Shown here in pieces: positions 27,240 to 36,665 of a stretch of DNA of 64,000 bases. The position numbers and the translations under genes are program-made. This DNA comes from Deltaproteobacteria bacterium (lineage in GTDB: Bacteria > Myxococcota_A > Polyangia > Polyangiales > Ga0077539). The DNA lies in the NCBI GenBank assembly GCA_947477565.1, contig CANJUR010000004.1:122646-186645 (forward strand), read 5' to 3'. The stretch's first letter is position 1, and the number at the start of each line of letters is the position of its first letter. The notes under the pieces are model-generated. The model searched no databases and was not told the DNA's origin. It saw nothing but the letters and a program-made list of their open reading frames with translations.

Positions 27240-28762
27240 GGCTCGATGAGCTTCTCCAATCGAAGTCGGGTGATGCGGTGCTGCTCCGCCGCGGCGATGC
27301 GTAGCTCCGTCGCAGGGTCGTTGGTCATCCGCGCGCGCGCGATGGAAAGCATCTCGTCGAGCGTCCGCCCGGTCGCGCACACGATGTAGATGAACCCAAA
27401 GCGCGCCTCGTAGGCCTCGTTGATCGCCGCAAGCTCCGCGCGCATCGCCGCGGTCGCATCGTGGGTACCCGCCTGCTCGGCGCTCGACCACGCCTGCGCC
27501 GTCGCACCTTGCCCAGCCGCGGCCTTCTTCTCTCCGATGCGCGGGTGCGCCCGGAAGGCCTCGTGCCAGTCGTCCGAAGACGTCCGCGACCACGCCGCGT
27601 CCGCTGCCGCGCGCAACGCAGCCACCGAGGCGTAGGGCGAACCATCGCGCATCCATTCGTTCCATCGGGTCGAGCCGCAACAGGAACGCAGGTCGGACTC
27701 CTGCGCGGTCGGCGTCAGCGTGTTGAAGCGGGCGAGACCGAGGCCGAGTCGGGCTTCCGGAGAGAGTGTTCCGAAGGCGCGCAGGCGACTCACGCCGCCG
27801 TCGGGGTGCACCTCCATCTTGAGGTGCGTGACCTCCCCCGAAGGCGCGAGCTGGTCTTCAAACCAGTGGCGGGTGTCGGCTTGCAGCTTCGTGCGCGGGA
27901 GCACCTCGCGCCACGCGGCCGCGTCGTCGAGCCGCGCCTCGCCGCCCTCCCCCGTGGCGTCGCAGACGAGCACCCGGCACGTGTCGGGGTAGTTGCCCTT
28001 GAAGTGATGCGTGTCGATGACGAGGCGCGAGAGGGTGCCGCGCGCGGCGAGCTTCACCAGCGTCCAGTCATGGTGCGGACCGCGGCTGCGGCGGGTCTCC
28101 CAGCCGTCGCCCATGTTGAGCGCGCGGTCGGGCATGATCAGGTTGCGCCGCTCGCCAAAAAACATGTCGCTGCAGGTGAGGACATGGGCGCCGTTTTCCG
28201 CCGCCGCGAGGTCCACCTCGCCGCGCGCGTGCCCAGTGCGACGCCAGTCAGGAACCGCCTCGCCGAACACCCTCAATCGGGCCACGCCGCCGTCGGGGAA
28301 GATGTTCAAGCGCACGTGGCTGAACGCGAACGGAACCTCGATGAAAAACGGGTTCTTCGCGTCGCCGTTGAGGGGTGAGCGAGGGAGAATTTCGATCCAT
28401 TCCAGGGAAGGGTCGGTGAGCTCTTCGATGCGGGCGTCGGTGCGGGCCGCGCACGCCTCCATCGAACAGTGCGACGGATAGTTTCCGCGAAAGAACGCCG
28501 TATCCACCACGACCCCGCGGATGACCCCCGGAACGCCCAATCGCACGATGGCCCAGTCGAAGCCTTCCACCCGCTTGCGGCGGCTCTCCCAGCCGTCCAT
28601 CCACTTCCCGCGGTCGGTGTACTCATGCGGGAGAAACACCGCCTCGGCGGGCTTCAGGAGGTTCTCCTTCTCGGCGAAGAAATCGTCGCTCGCGGCGATC
28701 ACCGCCGCCCGCAGGCGCAGCGAGGCGAGGTCCATCAGATCGGTGAAATGGGGAGTGCTCAT
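27236..28762 (-). CDS. alc-uraD: Allantoicase fused to OHCU decarboxylase
   Basis: 508 residues from the ATG at 28762. Residues about 1-335 are allantoicase, with its two related halves (FFAEKENLLKP and MFFGERRNLIMP; AFFRGNYPSHC and HHFKGNYPDTC), which convert allantoate to ureidoglycolate and urea. Residues about 345-508 are OHCU decarboxylase, with catalytic His in FRAHPRIGEKKA and the conserved Glu/Arg helices, giving S-allantoin from OHCU. One chain thus carries two non-adjacent steps of the pathway. Such fusions exist in some other bacteria. Start and stop overlap its neighbours by four bases each. Confidence 0.93.
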   Translation of the reverse strand: MSTPHFTDLMDLASLRLRAAVIAASDDFFAEKENLLKPAEAVFLPHEYTDRGKWMDGWESRRKRVEGFDWAIVRLGVPGVIRGVVVDTAFFRGNYPSHCSMEACAARTDARIEELTDPSLEWIEILPRSPLNGDAKNPFFIEVPFAFSHVRLNIFPDGGVARLRVFGEAVPDWRRTGHARGEVDLAAAENGAHVLTCSDMFFGERRNLIMPDRALNMGDGWETRRSRGPHHDWTLVKLAARGTLSRLVIDTHHFKGNYPDTCRVLVCDATGEGGEARLDDAAAWREVLPRTKLQADTRHWFEDQLAPSGEVTHLKMEVHPDGGVSRLRAFGTLSPEARLGLGLARFNTLTPTAQESDLRSCCGSTRWNEWMRDGSPYASVAALRAAADAAWSRTSSDDWHEAFRAHPRIGEKKAAAGQGATAQAWSSAEQAGTHDATAAMRAELAAINEAYEARFGFIYIVCATGRTLDEMLSIARARMTNDPATELRIAAAEQHRITRLRLEKLIEP

Positions 28763-30141
28763 GAGCGTGCGATCCAGCGTCCGTGGGCGCTTTGTTGTGG
28801 GGGGTTGGTTCCGTCGTAGACCGGTTGCCCGCGGAGGTAGGTCGCGCGCACCACGCCGCGCAGCGTCTCGCCCTCGTAGGGGGTCAGCTTGTTGCGATGG
28901 TGGATAAACGGCGCGCGCACCACGAAGGTCGCGTCCGGGTCGAGCATCACCAGATCGGCGTCGCGGCCCTCCGCAATGGCGCCCTTGCGACCGGCGATTC
29001 CAGCGTGTCGCGCGGGCGCCGCGCACATCCACTCGACCACGCGCTCGAGGGCGATGCCGCGGGCATGCGCCTCGCTCCACACCGCCGGGAAACTAAACTG
29101 CAGCCCCGCGATGCCGCCCCACGCGGCCACGAAATCCCCGGTGTCGATGCGCTTGAGGTCCGGCGTGCAGGGCGAGTGGTCGGACACCACCATCGAGATC
29201 AGCCCGTCTTCGAGGGCCTGCCAGAGCTTGTCGCGATTGCCGCGGTCGCGGATGGGCGGCGCGCACTTGTACCAGGTGGCCCCGTCGGGCACCTGTTCGG
29301 CAGTGAAATGCAGATAGTGCGGGGCCGTCTCGGCGCTCAGCGGAACCCCTTCGTCCCGGGCCCGCGCGAGCGTCCCGAGGGCGCCCGCGGAGGAGAGGTG
29401 CACCACATGGACGGGCGTCCCGATCTCCTTGCAGAGCCTGTAGAGCAGCGCGACGGCCTCGTCTTCCGCCGCGGGCGGGCGCGAACGCAGCCAGGTGGCG
29501 TAGGCCCGACTATCCGGCGGCGGCATTTCCGCGGCCATCGCTCGCGCAGCCGCGTCGAGCGGGCCGGGAAGTTCAGCGTGCACCATGAAAACCGCCCCGG
29601 TGCCATGCAGTCGGATGAGCGCGCGACGCACCTCGTCGGCGTTTACACATGGAAACTCATCGACCCCGGAGGGGGCGAGGAAACACTTGAAACCAAGGGC
29701 TCCGCGATCAAGCACGCGAGCGAGCACCGCGGCATCGTCGCGGGTGTTCTCGGGGATGGCACCACCCCACAAACCAACATCCACGAAGCAGCGACCGTCC
29801 ATGGTCTCGGCCTTGGTCATCAGCCCGGCCTCGCTCGTGGCGGGCGGGAGGCTGTTGAGCGGCATGTCCACCACCGTGGTGATGCCCCCGACGGCGGCGG
29901 CGCGCGTGGCGCTCCCGAAGCCCTCCCACTCGGTTCGCCCAGGCTCGTTGATGTGTACGTGCGTATCGACCACGCCAGGCATCAGCACGTGCTCGCCCGC
30001 GTCGATGACCGGCGCGCCGGCGGGCACGTCGTCGTAGGCGGCCACCCGCGCGATGCGCCCGTCACGCACGTGGACCGAAGCGGCGCGTACACCCTCGGGC
30101 GTCACCACGCGGCGCGCGCGAAAGATCGTGTCTACTGCCAT
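28759..30141 (-). CDS. allB: Allantoinase
   Basis: 460 residues, the usual length. This amidohydrolase opens allantoin to allantoate. Metal ligands are visible: HVHINEPGR at the first strand, the carboxylated Lys in GFKCFLAPSG, His in VVHLSSAG and AETAPHYLHF, and Asp in SDHSPC. The C-terminal strand KLTPYEGETLRG is typical of AllB. Its stop overlaps the allantoicase start (28759-28762), and it begins 16 bases after puuD. Confidence 0.95.
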   Translation of the reverse strand: MAVDTIFRARRVVTPEGVRAASVHVRDGRIARVAAYDDVPAGAPVIDAGEHVLMPGVVDTHVHINEPGRTEWEGFGSATRAAAVGGITTVVDMPLNSLPPATSEAGLMTKAETMDGRCFVDVGLWGGAIPENTRDDAAVLARVLDRGALGFKCFLAPSGVDEFPCVNADEVRRALIRLHGTGAVFMVHAELPGPLDAAARAMAAEMPPPDSRAYATWLRSRPPAAEDEAVALLYRLCKEIGTPVHVVHLSSAGALGTLARARDEGVPLSAETAPHYLHFTAEQVPDGATWYKCAPPIRDRGNRDKLWQALEDGLISMVVSDHSPCTPDLKRIDTGDFVAAWGGIAGLQFSFPAVWSEAHARGIALERVVEWMCAAPARHAGIAGRKGAIAEGRDADLVMLDPDATFVVRAPFIHHRNKLTPYEGETLRGVVRATYLRGQPVYDGTNPPQQSAHGRWIARS

Positions 30142-30157
30142 GTCCGGTGTCTTTCTC

Positions 30158-31354
30158 TTAGTCTGCGGTGGCGCCCTGATCGATCCATGCGCCGATGCGG
30201 TCGCGCTCGGCGTCGGTGATCTGCGTGGCGTTGTTGAGCGGCATGTTGTGGAGCGTCACGACCCGTAGCTTGATGCGCTCCTTCCACTGGGAAACCTGGG
30301 CGTAGCGCTCGAAGATGATTCCGTTGGGGGCGACGGTGACCGCGGCGTGCGTGGGATGCGTGGAGTGACACGGCACGCAGCGCTGCTGGAAGATGGGCTC
30401 GACGTCCGCCCAGTGCTGCGGGCCCGTCGCGCTGCTCACGTGGTGCTCAAACCCGGTGGGGTACGAGAAGAAAACAAGCGTCGCCACGCAGGTCGCGAAG
30501 AAGACCAGGGTGGTCGGGAGGAGCCAGTTTTGCCACGTGAACCGGATGTTCATGAAGTGGCGGATGAGGGCGCTGCCGAAGGCCAGGACGAGCAGCACCG
30601 CCCAGTTGAGCGAGTGCCCGAAGGTGAGCGGAAAGTGGTTGCTGATCATGATGAACAGCAACGGAAAGGTCATGTAGTTGTTGTGAATCGAGCGCGCCTT
30701 GGCTTGATAGCCTTTGGCGAGGTTTTGTCGGCGGTGCTCGCGCGTGGCGTTCACCAACTCGCTCTGCGAAGGGACGATGACAAACCAGACATTGCCGGTC
30801 ATCAGGGTGCCGAGCATGACGCCGACATGCATGTACGCCGCGCGCCCGCTCAGGAAGTGGAAGAGCACTCCGGACAGGCCCAGCACGATGGCGATGGAGA
30901 GCACGAAGGAGAGCGTCTGCCGCTTGCCCAGCGGAGAGCGCCAGAGCAGGTCGTAAAAGACCCACGCCGCCGCGACGCAACCGACGCCCAGTGCGACCGC
31001 GCGTGGGCCGGTGATGCGCGAGACCGCGGCGTCAGTCATGAGCGCCGCGCCGCCCATGTAATAGACGAGGACGAGCAGCGACATGCCGGTCAGCCAGGTG
31101 ATGCCGTTTTGCCACTTGAACCAGTGCAAAACCTTCGGGAGCGCTCCCGGCTCGGGGTTGATCTTCTTCACCTGGTAGAAGCCACCGCTGTGGATCATCC
31201 AGTTTTCGCCGACGAGTCCCTTTTCGGGGTGGTCGGGCATCACCAGGTTGCGGTCGAGCCAGTTGAAGAGCATCGAATTGCCGATCCACATGATGCCGGC
31301 GATGAGGTGGACCCATCGCGCGATGAGGTGGAGAAGCTCGGTGAAGGACGCCAT
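30158..31354 (-). CDS. puuD: Membrane urate hydroxylase with C-terminal cytochrome c domain
   Basis: 398 residues. Eight or nine hydrophobic segments from residue 8 onward match the PuuD/UrfA-type membrane urate oxidase, which oxidises urate to 5-hydroxyisourate. Histidines for haem are found in HLIARWVHLIAG and related helices. The C-terminal domain carries a c-type haem site CVPCH, indicating electron transfer to the respiratory chain instead of hydrogen peroxide release. It is the first enzyme gene of the operon, 47 bases after the lipoprotein gene at 31402-32604. Together with the four genes after it, the pathway from urate to glyoxylate is complete. Confidence 0.92.
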   Translation of the reverse strand: MASFTELLHLIARWVHLIAGIMWIGNSMLFNWLDRNLVMPDHPEKGLVGENWMIHSGGFYQVKKINPEPGALPKVLHWFKWQNGITWLTGMSLLVLVYYMGGAALMTDAAVSRITGPRAVALGVGCVAAAWVFYDLLWRSPLGKRQTLSFVLSIAIVLGLSGVLFHFLSGRAAYMHVGVMLGTLMTGNVWFVIVPSQSELVNATREHRRQNLAKGYQAKARSIHNNYMTFPLLFIMISNHFPLTFGHSLNWAVLLVLAFGSALIRHFMNIRFTWQNWLLPTTLVFFATCVATLVFFSYPTGFEHHVSSATGPQHWADVEPIFQQRCVPCHSTHPTHAAVTVAPNGIIFERYAQVSQWKERIKLRVVTLHNMPLNNATQITDAERDRIGAWIDQGATAD

Positions 31355-31401
31355 GATGCGGGACTATAGACAGGCCCCGCGCGGAGGCCAATCGCGCGAA
31401 T

Positions 31402-32604
31402 TCAGCGAGGCATGACGGCGAGGTCGTTGATGCGCCAGCGGCCGCCGAGGGCGTCCGTGTCGAGCAGGTGGCAGCCCATGCTTGCGCCGCCGAAGCGCAC
31501 GACGGTGTACTGCGTTCCGCTGATTTCGCAGATGGCCGCGGCGGAGAACTCCTCGTCGGGGTAGGCCACCGCGCGGGTGATTCCCGGACACGCTTCGGCG
31601 CATCGCACCGTCGGCTGGAAGACGTCAGTCAGCGAGGCCGACGACGGGCTGCTGCCTGCGATGTAGACAACCGGAACGGTGCCGCTCCCGGACTGGGGCA
31701 GAGCGTAGTGGCCGCGGCGATCGACGGTGCGATACGCGCTGATCGTCTGGGCACCGTTGCGGTTGGCAATGATCGGGGGAGTCGTGGCCGTGTGGAAGCC
31801 GCTGCTCGATGGAAACATGATGGACGCCGAGTACCCGCTGCCGGTGCTGTCCGCGGGACGAAGCTGAAGATACTGGCCCTGGTTGCCGGGGAAGGCCGTC
31901 ATCGAGCGGACGCTCAGGCCGAACTGGACATTGCGGTTCCAGGCCTGGACCTCGCGGAGGTTGTTGTCGCGATGATCGAAGACCCGCACGTTGCCAACGC
32001 TGCCGGGGGGCGAGTCGCCCATGAACGAATAGGCCACCGCGAAGGTTCCGACGCCGTTGGAGACGATGTCGAAGACCGAGCGCGGCTGACCCGGCACGGA
32101 GAGGTCACGGATGACCGCGCCGCTGGTCGCATCAACGACACTGACGGCGGAGTCGTTGACCACGATGAGTTGCGGTCCACCAAGGTCACTGGCGGTATCG
32201 AACGTGACGCCGATGGCGCGCGGGTGCGCGATGTTGATCATGAGGTCGTCGCAGCGAAGGTCGTCCGCGAACGACCAGCGGAGCAAGCGCGCGGTGTTGG
32301 CGTCGAGGTTCTCCGCGACTGCGAGGAGGTAGGGCGCGTGGCAGAGCCGCGGGGCCACGATCCCCGTGTCGGTGGGCGCGACAACCCCGGTGTCGCTGGG
32401 CGGAGTCACTACGCCGGTGTCTGTGACCGTCACCACACCGGCATCCCGCGGCGGGGTGACGCCGAGGTCCGTCGGAGCCGCGCCGGTGTCCCTGGGAGTG
32501 CCAGCGTCTACGCCAGGACCGCGGAGAAAATGGTCAAAATCGATGCTGCACCCGGCGAGGAGCGTCAGCGTGCAGAGGGTCATCGGGCGAAGCACGGCGG
32601 GCAT
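31402..32604 (-). CDS. Lipoprotein of unknown function (beta-rich)
   Basis: 400 residues. A lipoprotein signal ends at LTLLAGCS. A Thr/Val/Pro/Asp linker (DTGVVTP repeats, residues about 35-85) follows, then about 310 residues of alternating hydrophobic and polar strands with scattered cysteines and no motif I recognise, possibly a propeller. It lies upstream of puuD on the same strand, 47 bases apart, and could share the operon promoter. A role in urate use is not supported by its sequence. Confidence 0.65.
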   Translation of the reverse strand: MPAVLRPMTLCTLTLLAGCSIDFDHFLRGPGVDAGTPRDTGAAPTDLGVTPPRDAGVVTVTDTGVVTPPSDTGVVAPTDTGIVAPRLCHAPYLLAVAENLDANTARLLRWSFADDLRCDDLMINIAHPRAIGVTFDTASDLGGPQLIVVNDSAVSVVDATSGAVIRDLSVPGQPRSVFDIVSNGVGTFAVAYSFMGDSPPGSVGNVRVFDHRDNNLREVQAWNRNVQFGLSVRSMTAFPGNQGQYLQLRPADSTGSGYSASIMFPSSSGFHTATTPPIIANRNGAQTISAYRTVDRRGHYALPQSGSGTVPVVYIAGSSPSSASLTDVFQPTVRCAEACPGITRAVAYPDEEFSAAAICEISGTQYTVVRFGGASMGCHLLDTDALGGRWRINDLAVMPR

Positions 32605-32722
32605 CGCCCGGGGTTGTGGCAGAAGCAGAAGCCGCCGTCACGGCTCGAGGGGTGTGTGGACATAGTCCGTCACGAGCGCTTGCGCGAAGGCGCGCCGGGG
32701 CGGCATAGCATCGGGACTACGG

Positions 32723-34981
32723 ATGCAGCTCATCATCACAGAGAAGCCCAGTGTGGCCCGCGATCTGGCCCGCGCGCTCGGGGTGCGCGGCGGCGGCCAG
32801 GGGTGCATCGAGGGCGACGGTCGGGTGATCACCTGGTGCCTCGGGCACCTCGTCGAACTGGAGGAGCCTGACGCCTACGATCCGGGATGGAAACCCTGGC
32901 GAATGGCGACGCTCCCGATGCTGCCCGAGGCCTTCAAGCTGCGTCCGGTGCGAAGCTCGGCGTCGCAGTGGAAGGTGGTTCGGACGCTGCTGCGCGACCC
33001 CCGGTTCGCCGAGGTGGTGAACGCGTGCGATGCGGGGCGCGAGGGGGAGCTTATCTTCCGGCTCTGCCACGAGCTTGCGGGGGGCCGCGCGCCGGTGCGT
33101 CGGCTCTGGATTTCTTCGCTCACCGAGGCGGCCATCCGCGACGGGTTTGCGCGGCTGGAGCCATCGGCGAAGTACGACGCCCTCGGCGACGCTGCGCGCT
33201 GCCGCTCGGAGGCCGACTGGCTGGTGGGCATCAACGCAACGCGAGCGGTGACGGTTCGCGGACGTAGCGCCGGGAGCGACGCGCTCTTCTCCGTGGGGCG
33301 GGTGCAGACCCCGACGCTGGCGATGCTGGTGGCGCGCGACCAGGCGATTCGTGCGTTTGTACCGAAGGACTATTGGGAGATCGCGGGGGAGTTTGCGACC
33401 GCAACGAACGTCCGTTTCGCTGCGCGCTGGACCTACGACGGACGGCAGCGGCTCGGGCGGGCCGCGGTTGCGGAGGGTCTCATCGCGCGGTCCGCGGAGC
33501 AGGTGGGGATGCCGCACGGGCCGCGGGTGGAGTCCGTCGAGACGAAGCGGCAGCGGGTGGCACCGCCGATGCTCTTCGATCTGACGTCGCTGCAGCGCAC
33601 GGCCAACGGGCGCTACGGATTCTCCGCGCAGCGCACTCTCGACCTCGCGCAGGCGCTCTACGAGAAGCACAAGGTGCTGACGTACCCGCGCACGGACTCG
33701 CGGCATCTGCAGAAGGGAATGCACGAGACGCTTCCGCAGGTGATTCGTGTGGTGGGTGAACAATCGGAATACGCGGGCTTCGCGCAGCGGCTGCTCGGGG
33801 CGCCGCTACCCCGCGCGGGGCGGGTCTTCGATGACAGCAAGGTGCGCGACCACCACGCGATCATTCCCACGGACCACAAGGGTTCGCTGCACGCGCTGGC
33901 CCCGGACGAGCGGCGGCTGTTCGACCTGGTGGTGCGGCGGTTTTTAGGGGTGTTCTACCCCGACGCGGAGTTTGATCAGACGGTGGCGCTGGTGGTCGTC
34001 GGGGCCGGGAGCGCGACACCGCGCACGGCGACGAAGCGCGCCCCGAAGGACGACGAAAAGAAGGAAGAAGAGACCGACGATCGGCTCATCGATGCGCTGC
34101 CTCCTCCGCCCGATCGATTCGTGGCGCGCGGGCGCGTGCGGGTCGCGGCGGGCTGGCAGGAGGTCGCGGGCTTCGGCGACGACGAGCCTTCGGCGAAGGA
34201 GTCCAAGGGCGGTCGCGACGACACGCAGACGCTTCCGGCGCTGCGCGAGGGAGAGAGCCTCACCGGGCGCTACGCAGCGGAGAAGAAGCAGACGCAGGCG
34301 CCGCGACGCTTCAATGACGCGAGCATCCTCGGAGCGATGGAGTCCGCGGGGCGTCAGGTGGACGACGAAGCCCTGCGCGAGGCACTGAAGGAGCGCGGCC
34401 TGGGGACGCCGGCCACGCGGGCCTCGATGATCGAGACGCTGATTACTCGAGGGTACGCAGAGCGGGAGCAGAAATCGCTGGTGTCTACCGCCCTGGGTGA
34501 GGCGCTCATCAACGGGCTACCGGTTCCGCAGTTGGCCTCGGCGGAGCTCACCGGAGCGTGGGAGGAGCGGCTCGCGCGCATCGCCCGAGGCGTCGAGAAG
34601 CGCGCGGATTTCATGCGCGACATCAAGGACGCCGTGCGTGATCTGGTGAAGCGGGTGTCCAGTGCGCCGGGCATCGCCGCGCCGGGTGCGATGCGGGCGT
34701 CGCGAGAGAGCGGAGCGCGGCCGGCGACGGTGGCCCCGACGACGGTGGCCCCGACGACGATTGCGCTGGGCAGCGGGACGGGCGTGGCGTGCCCTGTGTG
34801 TGGCGCGGGGACGCTGATCGTTGGGCGGCGGGCGTGGGGGTGTTCACGCTGGCGGGAGGGGTGCAGGGCGGTGTTTCCGTTCGAGGCGGGTTTGCCCGGC
34901 GCGGAGCCTGCGACGAAGCCAAAGTGGGTGCGCAAGCCGAGCGCGACGCCTGCGAAGCCGCGGCGCAAGAAGACGCCTTAG
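32723..34981 (+). CDS. topB: DNA topoisomerase III
   Basis: 752 residues; E. coli TopB has 653. The Toprim domain is at the N-terminus with TEKPSVARDLA and DAGREGELIF. The active-site tyrosine is Tyr321 in TYPRTDSRH, followed by KVRDHHAIIPT. It relaxes negative supercoils and decatenates single-strand crossovers. The extra length is an acidic/lysine insertion (DDEKKEEETDD, about residue 445), a C-terminal zinc-ribbon-like segment (CPVCGAGTL, then WGCSRW) and a basic Pro/Lys tail, which would help DNA binding. The TAG overlaps the stop of the convergent tesB gene by three bases. Confidence 0.95.
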   Translation: MQLIITEKPSVARDLARALGVRGGGQGCIEGDGRVITWCLGHLVELEEPDAYDPGWKPWRMATLPMLPEAFKLRPVRSSASQWKVVRTLLRDPRFAEVVNACDAGREGELIFRLCHELAGGRAPVRRLWISSLTEAAIRDGFARLEPSAKYDALGDAARCRSEADWLVGINATRAVTVRGRSAGSDALFSVGRVQTPTLAMLVARDQAIRAFVPKDYWEIAGEFATATNVRFAARWTYDGRQRLGRAAVAEGLIARSAEQVGMPHGPRVESVETKRQRVAPPMLFDLTSLQRTANGRYGFSAQRTLDLAQALYEKHKVLTYPRTDSRHLQKGMHETLPQVIRVVGEQSEYAGFAQRLLGAPLPRAGRVFDDSKVRDHHAIIPTDHKGSLHALAPDERRLFDLVVRRFLGVFYPDAEFDQTVALVVVGAGSATPRTATKRAPKDDEKKEEETDDRLIDALPPPPDRFVARGRVRVAAGWQEVAGFGDDEPSAKESKGGRDDTQTLPALREGESLTGRYAAEKKQTQAPRRFNDASILGAMESAGRQVDDEALREALKERGLGTPATRASMIETLITRGYAEREQKSLVSTALGEALINGLPVPQLASAELTGAWEERLARIARGVEKRADFMRDIKDAVRDLVKRVSSAPGIAAPGAMRASRESGARPATVAPTTVAPTTIALGSGTGVACPVCGAGTLIVGRRAWGCSRWREGCRAVFPFEAGLPGAEPATKPKWVRKPSATPAKPRRKKTP

Positions 34982-35838
34982 GGACGGCGGCGAATCAGGC
35001 CCTCCTGGGCGCAGCTCGCGACGAGGCGTCCGGCGCGGTCGAAGAAGCGGCCGCGGACGAGGCCCCGGGAGCCCGACGCCGAGGGGCTATCGACGGCGTA
35101 GAGAAGCCAGTCGTCGAAGCGAAACGGGCGGTGAAACCACATCGCGTGGTCGAGCGATGCGACCTGCATCCCCGGGGTGAGCCAGCTCACGCCGTGCGGA
35201 TCCATCGCGGTGCCGAGGAAGGAGAAATCCGACGCATAGGCGAGCATGTAGCGATGCAGCGCAGGGACATCCGGGAGCGCATCGATGGCCCGCACCCAGA
35301 GGTGCCGACGGGGTTCGACGGCGATGGGCTTGAGGGGATTGCGCGGCTCGACGGGGCGGATCTCGATGGGCCGCTCGGCGGTGGCGATGGCGCGAAACGC
35401 CTCCGGGAGACGGTCGGCGAAGGCCAGGGCGAGGTCGCGCTCGGAGCGCAACGCCTCTGGGGGCGGGACGTCGGGCATCGGGTCCTGGTGTTCGAGTCCT
35501 TCTTCTTCGCGCTGAAACGACGCCTCGAGGCTGAAGATGGCCTCGCCCTCCTGCACGGCATCGACGCGGCGGGTGACGAAGCTCTTGCCGTCGCGAAGCC
35601 GACCCACGGAGTAGATGATCGGGCGGTTGAGGTCGCCTGCGCGGATGAAGTACCCGTGGAGCGAGTGCACCGAGCGGTCCGCGGGGACGGTCTGTGCAGC
35701 GGCGGAGAGCGCCTGGCCCAGCACCTGGCCACCGAAGATGGCGCCCCAGCCGAGGTCCTGGCTGCGTCCGCGGAAGAGATCGCGGTCGAGGCGCTCGAGC
35801 GCGAGAAGATCGACGAGGTCGGACAACAATCGCTGCAT
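34978..35838 (-). CDS. tesB: Acyl-CoA thioesterase II
   Basis: 286 residues from the ATG at 35838, the same length as E. coli TesB; in-frame sequence upstream gives only a low-complexity extension. It carries two hot-dog folds and hydrolyses medium- and long-chain acyl-CoA. Typical motifs are present: GGQVLGQALSAA, VHSLHGYFIRAGD, DGKSFVTRRVDA, and in the second half SLDHAMWFHRPFRFDDWLLY with the catalytic Asp, followed by SRGLVRGRFFDRAG. It converges on topB with overlapping stop codons. Confidence 0.95.
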   Translation of the reverse strand: MQRLLSDLVDLLALERLDRDLFRGRSQDLGWGAIFGGQVLGQALSAAAQTVPADRSVHSLHGYFIRAGDLNRPIIYSVGRLRDGKSFVTRRVDAVQEGEAIFSLEASFQREEEGLEHQDPMPDVPPPEALRSERDLALAFADRLPEAFRAIATAERPIEIRPVEPRNPLKPIAVEPRRHLWVRAIDALPDVPALHRYMLAYASDFSFLGTAMDPHGVSWLTPGMQVASLDHAMWFHRPFRFDDWLLYAVDSPSASGSRGLVRGRFFDRAGRLVASCAQEGLIRRRP

Positions 35839-36028
35839 GGTCGGTTGCCGAGCGTACTGGTGCGAGTCGCCGGAGCGCGTCAAGAGCCGACATCGCGGCC
35901 CCTCCCCCCGCGCCGTTGAACCCCCGCACCCGCACGCGGAAATCAGCACCCGCACGAAGCCCTAAGCGGGGCGCTGCCGGCGATGACCCGTTGATCCGCG
36001 CAAGGCCGCCGGGAGTATCCTCCCGGGG

Positions 36029-36652
36029 ATGACCACCCCCGACGACCGACGTTTCGCCCCTGCTACCCTGCGCAATCGTGATCCCATCCTCTCGGTGCTC
36101 GGGCGGGTACTCCCGGCGCGCGGCGTGGTGTTGGAGATCGCGAGCGGTAGCGGCGAGCACGCGATCTACTTTGCGGAGAGCCTTCCCGCGCTGACGTGGC
36201 AGCCGTCGGACCCGAGCGCTGCGGCGCGAGCAAGCATCGCGGCCTGGGCCGCGCAGGCGGGGCTGCGCAACGTGCTGCCGCCGGTGGCGCTCGATGCGGC
36301 GGCGGTGTGGCCGGTGGACGTGTCGGACGCGGTGGTGTGCATCAACATGGTGCACATCGCGCCGTGGGAGGCGTGCGTGGGGCTGCTGCGCGGGGCCGCG
36401 CGGGTGCTTTCTCCGGGTGCACCGCTAGTGCTCTACGGGCCGTATCGGGTGGCAGGCGCTCACACTGCGCCGAGCAATGCAGCATTCGACGAAGACCTCC
36501 GCGGGCGCGACCCGCGCTGGGGGGTGCGCGACCTCGAGGCTGTCGTCGCGGAGGCTCAAGCGCACGGCATCGCGCACGTCGAGACGGTGGCGATGCCCGC
36601 AAACAATCTCGCGGTGGTGTTTCGACGCGATGGGGGGATGCGAATGGCTTAG
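36029..36652 (+). CDS. DUF938 SAM-dependent methyltransferase-like protein
   Basis: 207 residues, the usual DUF938 length. The SAM-binding motif LEIASGSGEHAIYFA is intact, followed by WQPSDP and INMVHIAPWEA, family signatures. DUF938 proteins are soluble class I methyltransferases with unknown substrate. It is a single gene between a thioesterase and a secreted repeat protein. Confidence 0.88.
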   Translation: MTTPDDRRFAPATLRNRDPILSVLGRVLPARGVVLEIASGSGEHAIYFAESLPALTWQPSDPSAAARASIAAWAAQAGLRNVLPPVALDAAAVWPVDVSDAVVCINMVHIAPWEACVGLLRGAARVLSPGAPLVLYGPYRVAGAHTAPSNAAFDEDLRGRDPRWGVRDLEAVVAEAQAHGIAHVETVAMPANNLAVVFRRDGGMRMA

Positions 36653-36665
36653 CGAGGGAGGGCGA

